A DNA stretch of 59,243 nucleotides from an uncultured Mucilaginibacter sp. (GTDB lineage: Bacteria; Bacteroidota; Bacteroidia; Sphingobacteriales; Sphingobacteriaceae), in the NCBI GenBank assembly GCA_903863845.1, contig CAIPDP010000022.1, forward strand, positions 1 to 59,243, read 5' to 3'. Of this stretch, positions 45,056 through 54,270 are shown piece after piece. Made by a program: the position numbers and the translations under genes. The notes beneath the pieces were generated by a model. That model saw only the letters and a list, made by a program, of their open reading frames with translations. It had not been told where the DNA came from and did no database searches. Every line of letters begins with the position of its first letter. Position 1 is the first letter of the stretch.

Positions 45056-47488
45056 GTGATTAAATACCTGTTATCCCTTTTATTGCTGATGGTAGCTTCG
45101 GCTGTTTTGGCCCAGCAAAAATCGGTTATAAAGATCATTAAATCGTCAAGCCTCCAAAACACAAAAATCAATGGTATCGATATGTTGAAAGTATATGATG
45201 CCATTTTTGAGCAGGACTTTTCGACATTGCAGAGTGATAGCGCCTATTTCAACCAGAAGGCAAATACCTTCGACGCTTTCGGCCACGTGGTGATCACGCA
45301 GGGCGATACCATGCACATTTATTCGGATAAACTCAATTATGCCGGCAATACCAAGATCGCGATATTGACAGATAATGTGAAGATGGTTGACAAAGATGCG
45401 GTACTAACCACTAATTATCTTACTTATAATACGGCAACACGCATTGGTACTTATACCGGCGGTGGCAAACTGGTTAATAAAGACAATATCCTGACCAGCA
45501 CCAATGGCTATTATTTTGCCCATACCCGCGATTCCTATTTTCGTTATAATGTTCGATTGGTGACACCTGACGCGCTTACGGTTACTGATACGATGCGCTA
45601 TAACTCCGGAACCAAGATCGCTTACTTTTATGGGCCAACTAATATCTATGGTAAAAAGAAGGGAAAGGACAATGACACGCTTTACACCGAGAATGGCAGC
45701 TATAATACCAATACCGAGCAGGCTTTTTTCGGCAAGAAAAACCTTTATCGGCAAAATACCAAAACACTTACCGGCGATAGTTTATTTTACGATCGTAAGA
45801 AAGGTTTCGGACATGCCATCAACCACATCATATTTAATGATAAAGAACAGAAAATGACCCTCAAGGGCGATCTGGCAGATTATTTTAAATCGATCGAGAA
45901 AACTGTGGTTACAAAAAATGCTTATGCCGTAATTGTAACCGAGCAAAAAGATACCAGCAAGAATGATTCACTTGCGCATAAAATTACGCCCGCCGATACT
46001 GCTAAAAAAATCATTAGCGACCCTGTTAAGTTACCGCCCGCAAAAGTGATAGGAGCTTCGGGCGCAGGACAAAACAATACCAAACCGGTTCTACAAAAAA
46101 GCCCCGTAAAACCAACCCTTAAACCCCTGGCGGCCAAAAGCCCTTCATCGGCAAAGAGCGATACATCAAAAGCAAGTAAGAAGGGCGGCCAGCTTGCAAT
46201 GATCAAACTGCCCATCGACTCTTCATTCCATAAGAAAGATACGACCCGAATGAAACAGGATTCGATCTTTATTTCCGCAGATACATTAGTGACGCAGATC
46301 CTTACCTATAAAGAGCAAAAGGACTTGCAGGAAAAGATGCGACTAGCTCATATTAAAGATACAAGCGTACGCCCCTTGTCCGTCGTGATCAAGGGGCCTG
46401 TTAAATATATCGAACAAACGCCACCGAAGATGTTACCTGATACCTCTGTTTTTCACAGGCATATTTTTGATGGATTTAAGACAAAGGAATATATAACAAA
46501 GAAAACGGCAAAGAAACCGGCGATAAAAACCAATAATGCTGTAGCCGGTGCCGATTTGAGCGCTCAACCTGTAAAAAAATTAAGCAAGCAGGATAGTATT
46601 CGTCTATCAAAACAGGTTGATTCGGTATTCCTGACACGAAAGGTAACCTTGCAGGATACGGCAAGAGTGAGAATTCTGAGCGCTTTTCATCATGTTAAAT
46701 TATTTAAGTCGGACTTGCAGGGTATAGCTGATTCAACTTTTTATAGCGCTGCTGATTCAACCATTCGCCTTTATACAAATCCGCTGGTTTGGACCCAGGG
46801 TTCGCAATTGGCTGCCGATACCATCAACCTGCAAATGCGCGACAAAAAGCTCAACAATATGGAGCTTTATCCTAATGCATTTATTGTAAATATCGAAAAA
46901 GACGATTCGCTGCATTTTAACCAAATGGCGGGTAAACGCATGCGGGGCTTCTTCAAAAATGACAAACTTGAAAGCATGTTCGTTTTCGGGAATGCCGAGA
47001 CCATCTATTTCGCCCGGGATAGTGCAAAGAAACAGGTAACGGAAATGCAACGTTCGCTGAGCAGCCGTATCCACATCAGGTTTAAAGATGGAAAAGTGTC
47101 AGCTATGACCTTTTCAGCTAAGCCAGAACATCGGTATGCGCCACTGAACAAGTTTACGGAGGAAGATAAGACCTTGAAAGGCTTTACCTGGAAACCGAAA
47201 GAACGACCGGTTTCCAAAGAATCGATATTGCCATCATACCACAAAAAATCAGCTGACAGCAAGAGCAAAACAAATAAACCACCCGGCAAGGGAAAAAGTA
47301 CTGATAAGAATCCGCCAGGAAAAAATCAACCGGCTATAAGAGCCGTCGGCGATACGAGCAACAATAAGAACGGCAATGGCGTAATTTTACCATTAAAAAC
47401 GGATAGTTTGCAAAAAAGACTGGATACTTTAAAAAAAGTTATTGATACAGCTAAACTTAAAAAAACTTTCGTTAAGCCTTTGAAATAG
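45056..47488 (+). CDS. OstA-family protein (LptA/LptD N-terminal-like), outer-membrane LPS transport
   Basis: An 810-residue secreted protein starting at GTG 45056 with a signal peptide (LLSLLLLMVASAVLAQ). Residues about 25-300 are repeated short strands of the OstA type (LQSDSAYFNQKANTFDAFGHVVITQGDTMHIYSDKLNYAG and similar), the beta-jellyroll that carries LPS in LptA and the N-terminus of LptD. Residues about 300-440 are a Lys/Ser/Thr/Pro-rich spacer (KSPVKPTLKPLAAKSPSSAKS) of low complexity, followed by a second structured part with more OstA-like strands (about 535-690) and another basic tail. It overlaps rdgB by 17 bases at the 3' ends. Confidence 0.85.
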   Translation: MIKYLLSLLLLMVASAVLAQQKSVIKIIKSSSLQNTKINGIDMLKVYDAIFEQDFSTLQSDSAYFNQKANTFDAFGHVVITQGDTMHIYSDKLNYAGNTKIAILTDNVKMVDKDAVLTTNYLTYNTATRIGTYTGGGKLVNKDNILTSTNGYYFAHTRDSYFRYNVRLVTPDALTVTDTMRYNSGTKIAYFYGPTNIYGKKKGKDNDTLYTENGSYNTNTEQAFFGKKNLYRQNTKTLTGDSLFYDRKKGFGHAINHIIFNDKEQKMTLKGDLADYFKSIEKTVVTKNAYAVIVTEQKDTSKNDSLAHKITPADTAKKIISDPVKLPPAKVIGASGAGQNNTKPVLQKSPVKPTLKPLAAKSPSSAKSDTSKASKKGGQLAMIKLPIDSSFHKKDTTRMKQDSIFISADTLVTQILTYKEQKDLQEKMRLAHIKDTSVRPLSVVIKGPVKYIEQTPPKMLPDTSVFHRHIFDGFKTKEYITKKTAKKPAIKTNNAVAGADLSAQPVKKLSKQDSIRLSKQVDSVFLTRKVTLQDTARVRILSAFHHVKLFKSDLQGIADSTFYSAADSTIRLYTNPLVWTQGSQLAADTINLQMRDKKLNNMELYPNAFIVNIEKDDSLHFNQMAGKRMRGFFKNDKLESMFVFGNAETIYFARDSAKKQVTEMQRSLSSRIHIRFKDGKVSAMTFSAKPEHRYAPLNKFTEEDKTLKGFTWKPKERPVSKESILPSYHKKSADSKSKTNKPPGKGKSTDKNPPGKNQPAIRAVGDTSNNKNGNGVILPLKTDSLQKRLDTLKKVIDTAKLKKTFVKPLK

Positions 47489-48068
47489 TGTTTTGTTGCA
47501 AAAAGGCCACTAATTTTTCGACTGCCCTTGCCCTGTGGCTCAATTTGTTTTTTTCTTCCAGACTCATCTCAGCAAATGTCCGGTCGAAGCCCTCTGGTTC
47601 AAAAATAGGATCGTAACCAAAACCGGCATTTCCCGATCGCTCATGGCGAATATGACCGCTTACTGTCCCTTCGAAAAAGTATTCGGTACCCTTCCATATC
47701 AACGAGATAACGGTAATAAACCTCGCCCGCCGATTTTCCAGGTGTTCAAGGTTGGTCAATAGCTTATCTATATTAGCACTATGATCGCCATGTTTGCCGG
47801 CATATCGTGCCGAAAAAACACCGGGTTCCCCTTGCAGCGCTTCTACTTCCATTCCGCTATCGTCGCCAAAACAATCAAGGCCATATTTTTCAAAAATAAA
47901 ATGGCTTTTGATCGAAGCATTTTCACTGAATGAGCTCCCATTTTCCATGATCTCGTCATAGCATCCGATATCATCGAGGGTTTTCAGATCGATACTGCCG
48001 CCGAGTTTTGCAGTTACCTCTTCTATCTTATTCAGGTTGTTGGTAGCAAATACGAGTTGTTTGGGCAT
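47472..48068 (-). CDS. rdgB: XTP/dITP pyrophosphatase (RdgB/HAM1 family)
   Basis: A 198-residue protein with the family signatures FATNNLNKIEEV near the N-terminus, DDSGMEVEALQGEPGVFSARYAG in the middle and GFGYDPIFEPEG with SHRARA near the C-terminus. It removes non-canonical purine triphosphates such as dITP and XTP from the nucleotide pool, keeping them out of DNA. It is convergent with the OstA gene with 17 overlapping bases, and follows the next gene by one base. Confidence 0.95.
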   Translation of the reverse strand: MPKQLVFATNNLNKIEEVTAKLGGSIDLKTLDDIGCYDEIMENGSSFSENASIKSHFIFEKYGLDCFGDDSGMEVEALQGEPGVFSARYAGKHGDHSANIDKLLTNLEHLENRRARFITVISLIWKGTEYFFEGTVSGHIRHERSGNAGFGYDPIFEPEGFDRTFAEMSLEEKNKLSHRARAVEKLVAFLQQNTISKA

Positions 48069-48069
48069 T

Positions 48070-48582
48070 CTATAAAGTTTTTACCTGCTCCCAAAATGCT
48101 TTTTTGTTAATGTTATTATCCATCATTTCACTAAAAGCATAAGTGTGCAAAAGTTTTACTCCATTAATTTCTTCAATTACATTAAACTTTGCAGGCGGCA
48201 AAGCTTCCGGAAGGGCATCTTTGCCCAGTAAAACGATGGTCTTCGGATGAAAAAAGGTTTGGATATCACCATAGACCGGGGCATTTTGCCTGGCAATATT
48301 GACAATAGCAACATCCTCAAGACTCAATTTTTTGGCTGTAAGAATACTTTCAAGCGCTACAAGATGATCGTCCTGAATGAATTCATGCAAGGGGTAATGA
48401 ACCAGCAAAACGAAGTTTTTTTTATTTGAACCGAGGTAATTAAAGCTTAAAGGAAGCGTTTTTATTTCGGGTGTTGGGGTAGCTGAAATTGAATATAGTG
48501 GCTTATCTTCATCAAGCAGGTAAATTTCATCCGGCAAAATAAAATGCAGGGCATTAGTGTCTTCAACTTTCACTTTTAACAA
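48070..48582 (-). CDS. conserved Bacteroidota protein encoded with rdgB, function unknown
   Basis: A 170-residue soluble protein without signal peptide or membrane segment. It has an alternating alpha/beta pattern (FVLLVHYPLHEF, VAIVNIARQNAPVYGDIQTFF, TIVLLGKDALPEALP, FNVIEEINGVKLLHTYAFSEMM) that looks like a Rossmann-type fold. I do not recognise a named family. It is translated just ahead of rdgB (one base apart), so the two probably share a transcript. Confidence 0.75.
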   Translation of the reverse strand: MLKVKVEDTNALHFILPDEIYLLDEDKPLYSISATPTPEIKTLPLSFNYLGSNKKNFVLLVHYPLHEFIQDDHLVALESILTAKKLSLEDVAIVNIARQNAPVYGDIQTFFHPKTIVLLGKDALPEALPPAKFNVIEEINGVKLLHTYAFSEMMDNNINKKAFWEQVKTL

Positions 48583-48658
48583 ATTTTAACCAAAAATAGT
48601 TAATTGTTAGCGCCATTATGAGCATATTCGCACAAAATATTCATGCGCTTGTGCCGAT

Positions 48659-48666
48659 AAATTTGC
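48659..48666 (+). promoter_or_regulatory. -7 box TAAATTTG upstream of the SurA-like gene
   Basis: TAAATTTG is an exact TAnnTTTG match 31 bases before the ATG at 48698, leaving a leader of about 25 bases. No convincing -33 TTG was found. Confidence 0.45.
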
Positions 48667-48697
48667 ACCTTTGCATGTTTTGTACATAGATAAATAG

Positions 48698-50086
48698 ATG
48701 AGAAAATTCGGGATAACCCTTGTATTAAGTTTGGTTTTAGGCGTATCGTTCGTCAGCGCACAAGCTCCGCGCAACTTAGATAAAATTGTAGCTGTAGTAG
48801 GGAGCAGCATCGTACTTAAGTCTGACGTTGAACTGCGTTACGCTAATGCTTTGGCTTCTGGGATGCAACCCAATGAATCGTATAAATGTGATATTGTCCA
48901 GAATTTTATTACACAAAAGCTGCTCGCTCAACAAGCGGTTATTGATAGCGTTACTGTAAAAGACGATGAAGTGGATAATGAAGTGGACCGCAGGATGCGT
49001 GCTATGATCTCACGTGCCGGTGGACAGGACAGGCTGGAAGGCTTTTTAGGCCGTTCTGTCATCCAGTACAAAGACGAGATCAGGGATGATATCAAAGAAA
49101 ACATGGTAGCACAGCGTATGCGTGGTAAGATCACCGAAAAAGTGAGTGTTACTCCGCTTGATGTGCAGAATTATTTTAAAAAGCTGGCAAAAGATAGTTT
49201 ACCGACATTTAATAAAGAGGTAGAAGTTGGCGAGATCGTTTTTCAGCCTAAGCTTGACCATGATGAAAAAGAAGTTTACAGGCAAAAGGCCGAGGAATTA
49301 CTGGCCAGAGTAAAAAAAGGCGAGGATTTTGGCAACCTGGCCCGTCTTTATTCAAATGATACCGGTTCGTCGCCAGACGGCGGTGATTTGGGTTTTGCAG
49401 ATCGCAGCACTTTTGTAAAGGAGTTTGCAGCCTGGGCATTTAAGCTTAAAGCAGGCGAAATATCGCCGGTATTTGAAACAGATTTCGGATTCCATTTTTT
49501 GCAGGTGATCGAACGCCGTGGCGAACAAGTGCATGTGCGTCATATTCTGATCATGCCGGTAACTACTCAGCAGAGTCTGGATCGAGCCAAGTTGAAGGCT
49601 GACAGTGTTTATTTGTTACTGACAAAAAACAAAAACGTAAATTTTTCAGCGGCAGCAAATTATTATTCAGATAATAAGGAAACAAAATATAACGGCGGTA
49701 TGATGCTGAACGCGGATAATGTTGAAACGCGTTCAACTTATATCCCAACTGATAAATTAGACCCATTGGTAGCACTTACAGTGGATACCATGAAAGTGGG
49801 CGAGGTGTCAAAGCCTGCGGTATTTACCGAACAAAATGGCAAAAAGAATTACAAGATCCTTTACCTGAAATCGGAAACTGACGCACATAAAGCTAATTTG
49901 AAGCAGGATTATCCCAAAATTAAAGACTCCGCACAGGAAGACAAGATCAACCGGACTATCAGTGAATGGTTCGAAAAAAGAAGGAAAGAAACCTTTATCA
50001 AGATAGATCCCGAGTTTGCTATTTGTCCGCAGATAAAAGGTTGGGCCAATACGCCAATGGCTGTACAATCATCCAAAACTCCTTGA
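48698..50086 (+). CDS. SurA-like periplasmic chaperone / peptidyl-prolyl isomerase
   Basis: A 462-residue secreted protein with a signal peptide (FGITLVLSLVLGVSFVSAQ). Residues about 22-165 are the SurA N-terminal chaperone region (LDKIVAVVGSSIVLKSDVELRY, EDEVDNEVDRRMR-like helices). Two parvulin-type domains follow: about 175-270 with SPDGGDLGFADRSTFVKEF and FGFHFLQV, and about 275-390 with VRHILIMP. It should help outer-membrane proteins fold. Divergent from the rdgB unit; followed after four bases by the MoxR gene. Confidence 0.9.
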   Translation: MRKFGITLVLSLVLGVSFVSAQAPRNLDKIVAVVGSSIVLKSDVELRYANALASGMQPNESYKCDIVQNFITQKLLAQQAVIDSVTVKDDEVDNEVDRRMRAMISRAGGQDRLEGFLGRSVIQYKDEIRDDIKENMVAQRMRGKITEKVSVTPLDVQNYFKKLAKDSLPTFNKEVEVGEIVFQPKLDHDEKEVYRQKAEELLARVKKGEDFGNLARLYSNDTGSSPDGGDLGFADRSTFVKEFAAWAFKLKAGEISPVFETDFGFHFLQVIERRGEQVHVRHILIMPVTTQQSLDRAKLKADSVYLLLTKNKNVNFSAAANYYSDNKETKYNGGMMLNADNVETRSTYIPTDKLDPLVALTVDTMKVGEVSKPAVFTEQNGKKNYKILYLKSETDAHKANLKQDYPKIKDSAQEDKINRTISEWFEKRRKETFIKIDPEFAICPQIKGWANTPMAVQSSKTP

Positions 50087-50090
50087 TCCT

Positions 50091-51053
50091 ATGCAATATA
50101 GTACTGATGTTGAAGCTGCCGATGCGCTGAAAGAAGCCTACCGGCAAATAACTTCAGAGATCGGCAAAGTGATCGTCGGTCAGGACGAGGTGGTCAAGTC
50201 TGTCCTGATATCGATCTTCAGCAATGGTCACTGCTTGCTTGTTGGCGTACCCGGATTGGCAAAAACTTTGCTGGTGCAAACCGTCTCCCAGGTGCTCGAC
50301 CTTGATTTTAACAGAATACAGTTTACGCCTGACCTGATGCCTTCAGATATCATAGGATCGGAAATATTAGGCGAGGACCGGAACTTCAAATTTATCTCGG
50401 GCCCGGTGTTTGCCAATATCATTCTTGCCGACGAGATCAATCGTACCCCGCCGAAAACACAGGCTGCATTATTGGAAGCAATGCAGGAAAAGTCAGTTAC
50501 CGTGGCTGGTGTCACCCATAAACTGGCAAAGCCCTTTTTTGTACTTGCTACCCAAAATCCGATAGAACAGGAAGGTACCTACCCGCTGCCAGAAGCGCAA
50601 TTGGACAGGTTTATGTTTAACGTTGCCTTAGATTATCCGAGTTTAAAGGAAGAGTTGCAGATCGTGAAAAACACCACCAGCAGCAATGTCCCTGAGGTAA
50701 AAAAAGTGCTGAATGCAGCTCAGATCATTTACTTTCAGCAATTGGTACGCAATGTGCCAGTCGCGGATAACGTACTTGAATACGCCGTAAAGCTGGTTTC
50801 CAAAACCCGCCCGAATGGTGAGCTGGCCACCGCAGAAATAAAACGCCTGCTCAACTGGGGTGCCGGACCGCGCGCCTCGCAGTTTTTGATCCTCGGAGCA
50901 AAATGCCACGCGGTGATCAACGGCAAATACTCTCCTGATATTGAAGACGTGCAGGCCATAGCAAAACCCGTACTCAGACACCGTATCATTCGCAGCTATC
51001 ATGCCGAGGCAGAAGGTTTGTCTGCGGACGCGATCATAGAGAAGTTGTTGTAA
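50091..51053 (+). CDS. MoxR family AAA+ ATPase
   Basis: A 320-residue AAA+ protein: Walker A GVPGLAKT with K58, Walker B and sensor region in ILADEINRTPPKTQAALLEAMQE, sensor 1 in FVLATQNPIEQEGTYPLPEAQLDRF, and a winged-helix-like end. MoxR ATPases act as chaperones in assembling protein complexes and normally precede DUF58 and BatA-E-type genes. Here they do not follow: next are a hairpin and a four-helix bundle gene, so the usual operon is either elsewhere or split. Confidence 0.92.
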   Translation: MQYSTDVEAADALKEAYRQITSEIGKVIVGQDEVVKSVLISIFSNGHCLLVGVPGLAKTLLVQTVSQVLDLDFNRIQFTPDLMPSDIIGSEILGEDRNFKFISGPVFANIILADEINRTPPKTQAALLEAMQEKSVTVAGVTHKLAKPFFVLATQNPIEQEGTYPLPEAQLDRFMFNVALDYPSLKEELQIVKNTTSSNVPEVKKVLNAAQIIYFQQLVRNVPVADNVLEYAVKLVSKTRPNGELATAEIKRLLNWGAGPRASQFLILGAKCHAVINGKYSPDIEDVQAIAKPVLRHRIIRSYHAEAEGLSADAIIEKLL

Positions 51054-51057
51054 AGTG

Positions 51058-51086
51058 ACAAGTTAACTGGTGATTAGTTAACTTGT
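51058..51086. terminator. hairpin after moxR-like gene
   Basis: ACAAGTTAAC (51058-51067) pairs with GTTAACTTGT (51077-51086) around a nine-base loop, starting four bases after the stop codon. It contains one 15-bp unit of the tandem repeat found at 8791-8880, in reverse orientation. A T-rich stretch follows (aattttgttg). It may end the surA-moxR transcript. Confidence 0.5.
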
Positions 51087-51140
51087 AATTTTGTTGTGAG
51101 TTAGGAATCTGTTAGATTTGACTAACCTAAACAAATTATC

Positions 51141-51509
51141 ATGCGAAGCTTTATCGATCTTGAAGCCTGGAAAAAATCGCGACTTCCACGGAATCAAATC
51201 TCATTATTAGTAAAAACCTTCCCTCTTCAGGAAACTTACCGGCTAACAGATCAAATTATACGGTCATCTCGTTCAATTGGTAGTAACATCGCAGAAGGGC
51301 ATGGAAGGTACCATTACAATGATTCGAAAAAATTCTTTACTACTGCTCGCGGCTCCGCTTCGGAAACAATTGATCACCTTATCATTGCACTCGATGAAAG
51401 GTATATCGACAACCAAACTTTCGAGAGTTTGAAAACAATTTGCGAAGAATGTATGAAACTAATTAACGGAAATATCAACTACCTTAAGAACCAGGACGGC
51501 AAAGAATAA
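51141..51509 (+). CDS. four-helix bundle protein (23S rRNA intervening-sequence family)
   Basis: A 122-residue all-helical protein with the family signature: LEAWKKSR near the N-terminus, YRLTDQIIRSSRSIGSNIAEGHGR and the tail ARGSASETIDHLIIAL. Members are encoded in 23S rRNA intervening sequences and at scattered chromosomal sites, and the fold resembles the Avd accessory protein of diversity-generating retroelements. No rRNA or reverse transcriptase is seen here. It is flanked on both sides by the 15-bp repeat family, so it may have arrived as a mobile cassette. Function unknown. Confidence 0.88.
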   Translation: MRSFIDLEAWKKSRLPRNQISLLVKTFPLQETYRLTDQIIRSSRSIGSNIAEGHGRYHYNDSKKFFTTARGSASETIDHLIIALDERYIDNQTFESLKTICEECMKLINGNINYLKNQDGKE

Positions 51510-51549
51510 TTACCGGATAAACCTTCCCGGGTTACCCTACGGGGCATTT

Positions 51550-51607
51550 CCCTAATCACAAATTAACAAATCACCAGTTAACTAATCACCAGTTAACCAA
51601 CCACCTA
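51550..51607. repeat. tandem 15-bp repeat, same family as 8791-8880
   Basis: Three full units (ccctaatcacaaatt, aacaaatcaccagtt, aactaatcaccagtt) and a degenerate fourth (aaccaaccaccta) lie between convergent genes and run into the stop codon of the gene at 51605, just as at 8791-8880. Both blocks start with ccctaatcac and end in an aacca...ccaccta-like sequence. Confidence 0.88.
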
Positions 51608-52477
51608 TTGCTCCACTGCCGAAAACACTTCCAGCAATATATTCCATCGGTGGTTCTCATCGATCTCCCAGATCCTGACGTAATTGTAATCGCTCACCAC
51701 ATCACCTTTTTTGATGCGGGCAGTGCCATAACTATAAGCCAGATCGTTGCTGCTGGCGCGGCCAACGTTCAAAGTTGTTGCGGTAATATTGATGCCTTCA
51801 TTACCGATAAACTTCATGATCTTATCGGGTCCGGTGATTGGCTCAAAACCAGGGAAGTAGTAACGGCCTTCAGGACTCAGGAATTCTTTATAGCTTGCCA
51901 GTGACGATTTGGTCAGTTCCTCATTAAAGGTTTTATCAGTTGCTATAATAATTCCTTTTCCGGCAAATGGGTCTTTAGAGGGTCCGGTATGTTTTGAAGT
52001 ATCAGGCTGTTTAAAATCGATCAGTTCTTCCTGATCAGATTCCGGATGCTGAACGCCAAGGTCGATCAGTAACTTCAGTTTGTTATCGGCCGGATCGAGG
52101 CGCCAAAGCGAAACATAGTCGCCGTAAACCTTGTCATCATCGCTTGATTTATCGTTTTGATAGGTATAAGGCCCGGCACTAAATGCCAGGTCGCCATTAG
52201 CTGATATCCGCGCAAATTTAGGCTCCCATTTTAAGGTACCCGGTTGTTTATCGATCGAACTATAGAAATCGGTGATCTTAATAACTCTTGGTTTGAATAC
52301 GATGCCCTCCGGATCGGCTACTGCAAGGAAAGCATCTTTTATGCCTTTTCGTTCAACAAGTCTGTTAAAAGCCTTTTCGGCATCAATTACTTTGGTTACA
52401 TCAACTTGTGTCTTCTGCGCAAAGGCAATGATATGACAAAATAGAAACGCAGCTACGACTAAAATAGTTCTTCTCAT
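51605..52477 (-). CDS. exported protein with two NTF2/DUF4440-like domains
   Basis: A 290-residue protein; ATG 52477 starts a signal peptide (MRRTILVVAAFLFCHIIAFAQ), so I prefer it to the ATG 14 codons upstream. Two similar halves (about 30-150 and 170-290) each begin with a helix (IDAEKAFNRLVERKG and TDKTFNEELTKSSL) and end in strands with LAFSAGPYTYQ and LAYSYGTARIKKG, followed by WRLD and VRIWEID: the pattern of DUF4440/SnoaL-type NTF2-like folds. Function unknown; such domains bind small ligands or act as scaffolds. Confidence 0.78.
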   Translation of the reverse strand: MRRTILVVAAFLFCHIIAFAQKTQVDVTKVIDAEKAFNRLVERKGIKDAFLAVADPEGIVFKPRVIKITDFYSSIDKQPGTLKWEPKFARISANGDLAFSAGPYTYQNDKSSDDDKVYGDYVSLWRLDPADNKLKLLIDLGVQHPESDQEELIDFKQPDTSKHTGPSKDPFAGKGIIIATDKTFNEELTKSSLASYKEFLSPEGRYYFPGFEPITGPDKIMKFIGNEGINITATTLNVGRASSNDLAYSYGTARIKKGDVVSDYNYVRIWEIDENHRWNILLEVFSAVEQ

Positions 52478-52605
52478 GCAGGTACCGGGATTATTGGCGA
52501 TTGTTTTCAATTTTAGCAAAACTGCCTTATTTAATTCAGGTTAAAACCGAAGAATTAACGGAATTATAAATTATAAAGTACAAATATCTTTTTTTTGTTT
52601 GGATT

Positions 52606-54069
52606 TCAAATTTTGTTCCAGCTCGTTCCTTCTTTTCCATCCATCAGCTGAAACCCTATTTGCTGTAAGCCTATCCTGATCTTATCGGAAGTAGCATAGT
52701 CTTTATTGCTCTTAGCCTCATTTCGCAGGTTTACGATCATATCCATTACCTTCGGCAAGTCATTATTGGCCAGTTGTTCGTTCTTTAAACCTAAAACGTC
52801 CTCTACAAATTCTTTCATTAACTTACGCAACAAAGTCAGGTTTTCGGCATCTATCTTTAGTTTTCCATCTTTTACCGAATTAATGATACGCGCGGCTTCA
52901 AATAATTCCGCGATCAGCACAGGACTGTTGAAATCGTCATTCATAGCGTCATAGCAGCGCTTTTGAAGCGGAGAAATATCAATTTCCCCATCCGCCGAAG
53001 CCTGCAGGCCTTCTAATATCGAAATAGCATTTAATAGCCGCTTAAACCCCTTTTCGGAGGCTTCCATAGCTTCGTTACTGAAATCGAGCGTACTGCGGTA
53101 ATGCGCCTGCAACATAAAAAAGCGTACAGTCATCGGGGTATAGCCTTTGTTCAATAATGAATGGTCTCCAGTAAATAACTGTTGAGGCAAAAAACTGTTT
53201 CCCAGCGACTTTGACATCTTTTGACCATTGACGGTCAGCATATTGGTATGGATCCAGTATTTTGCGGGAATTTTTTCGCATGAGGCCATACTCTGAGCGA
53301 TTTCATTGGTATGATGGGTTGGCATCAGGTCGATACCGCCCCCATGGATATCAAACTGCTTACCCAGGTATTTATTACTCATGGCCGAACATTCGAGGTG
53401 CCAGCCCGGAAAGCCCAAACTCCAGGGTGATGGCCATTTCATCAGGTGCTCGGGTTTGGCTTTTATCCAGAGAGCGAAGTCGAGTTTACCCAATTTTTCA
53501 TCCTGTCCACCCAGGTCGCGGGTGTTGTTGATCATGTCTTCCAGGTTACGGCGATTTAAGATGCCGTAATCGTGGTTTTTGCTATACTTTTCTACATCAA
53601 AATAAACTGAACCATTGATCTCGTAGGCAAAGCCAGCTGCCAGTATCTTCTGTACCAATTCAATTTGTTCGATGATATGACCGGTTGCAGTAGGTTCGAT
53701 ACTCGGTGGCAGCACATTAAACACCTTCATGGTGTCATGAAAGTCGATCGTGTATTTTTGTACGATCTCCATCGGCTCTACCTGTGCAAGTTTGGCCTTT
53801 TTTTCAATTTTATCTTCTCCTTCGTCGCCGCCATCGCCCTCCAGGTGTCCGGCATCGGTAACGTTACGTACATAACGCACTTTATAGCCCAAATGGGTCA
53901 GGTAACGGAAAATAAGATCGAATGATATGAAGGTGCGGCAATTGCCCAGATGGACATCACTATATACAGTTGGCCCGCAAACATAAATACCCACATGGGG
54001 CGGGGAAAGCGGTTCGAATAGTTCTTTTTTACGGAATAAAGTATTATAAACAAACAGTTTTTGTTCCAT
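52606..54069 (-). CDS. cysS: cysteinyl-tRNA synthetase
   Basis: A 487-residue class I synthetase. The HIGH-type motif is HLGN in VGIYVCGPTVYSDVHLGN, with the zinc ligand Cys in YVCGPTVY; further zinc ligands lie in PGWHLECSAMS and HHTNEIAQS. The KMSKS motif is KMSKSLGN near residue 285. It charges tRNA-Cys. The C-terminal helices end in LQQIGFQLMDGKEGTSW, the usual family end. It is single, with its own upstream region. Confidence 0.97.
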   Translation of the reverse strand: MEQKLFVYNTLFRKKELFEPLSPPHVGIYVCGPTVYSDVHLGNCRTFISFDLIFRYLTHLGYKVRYVRNVTDAGHLEGDGGDEGEDKIEKKAKLAQVEPMEIVQKYTIDFHDTMKVFNVLPPSIEPTATGHIIEQIELVQKILAAGFAYEINGSVYFDVEKYSKNHDYGILNRRNLEDMINNTRDLGGQDEKLGKLDFALWIKAKPEHLMKWPSPWSLGFPGWHLECSAMSNKYLGKQFDIHGGGIDLMPTHHTNEIAQSMASCEKIPAKYWIHTNMLTVNGQKMSKSLGNSFLPQQLFTGDHSLLNKGYTPMTVRFFMLQAHYRSTLDFSNEAMEASEKGFKRLLNAISILEGLQASADGEIDISPLQKRCYDAMNDDFNSPVLIAELFEAARIINSVKDGKLKIDAENLTLLRKLMKEFVEDVLGLKNEQLANNDLPKVMDMIVNLRNEAKSNKDYATSDKIRIGLQQIGFQLMDGKEGTSWNKI

Positions 54070-54270
54070 ACGCCAAACTTACGATTTTTAGCGCGGATGC
54101 TAAATGAACGTTAACCTGCTTCGAAGATTTTTACTTTATAGTGTATTGTTTGACTGGAGCCGGAGCCGTTTGTTGAATATCGAATACTGAATAACGAACA
54201 CTGAATATCTAAGGGGTAAATAACTTCCTTCATCATTCAATATTAAAACCACAATGCTATATCTTGACGA
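54070..54270. other. gap with short A/T-rich repeats
   Basis: About 200 bp between cysS and the EEP-family gene. It holds the repeats gaatatcgaatactgaataac and gaacactgaatatct, near 54175-54210, with a ttcaatatt motif in reverse complement near 54236-54244. No gene or clear terminator seen. Confidence 0.5.

Noticed and set aside
51141..51509. Accessory protein of a diversity-generating retroelement or rRNA insert
   Set aside because: The fold is similar, but no reverse transcriptase, template/variable repeat pair or rRNA is visible in the window.
54170..54250. Short gaatatcgaat-type repeats as an attachment site or origin
   Set aside because: Only two or three loose copies with no integrase, tRNA end or DnaA-box pattern nearby.
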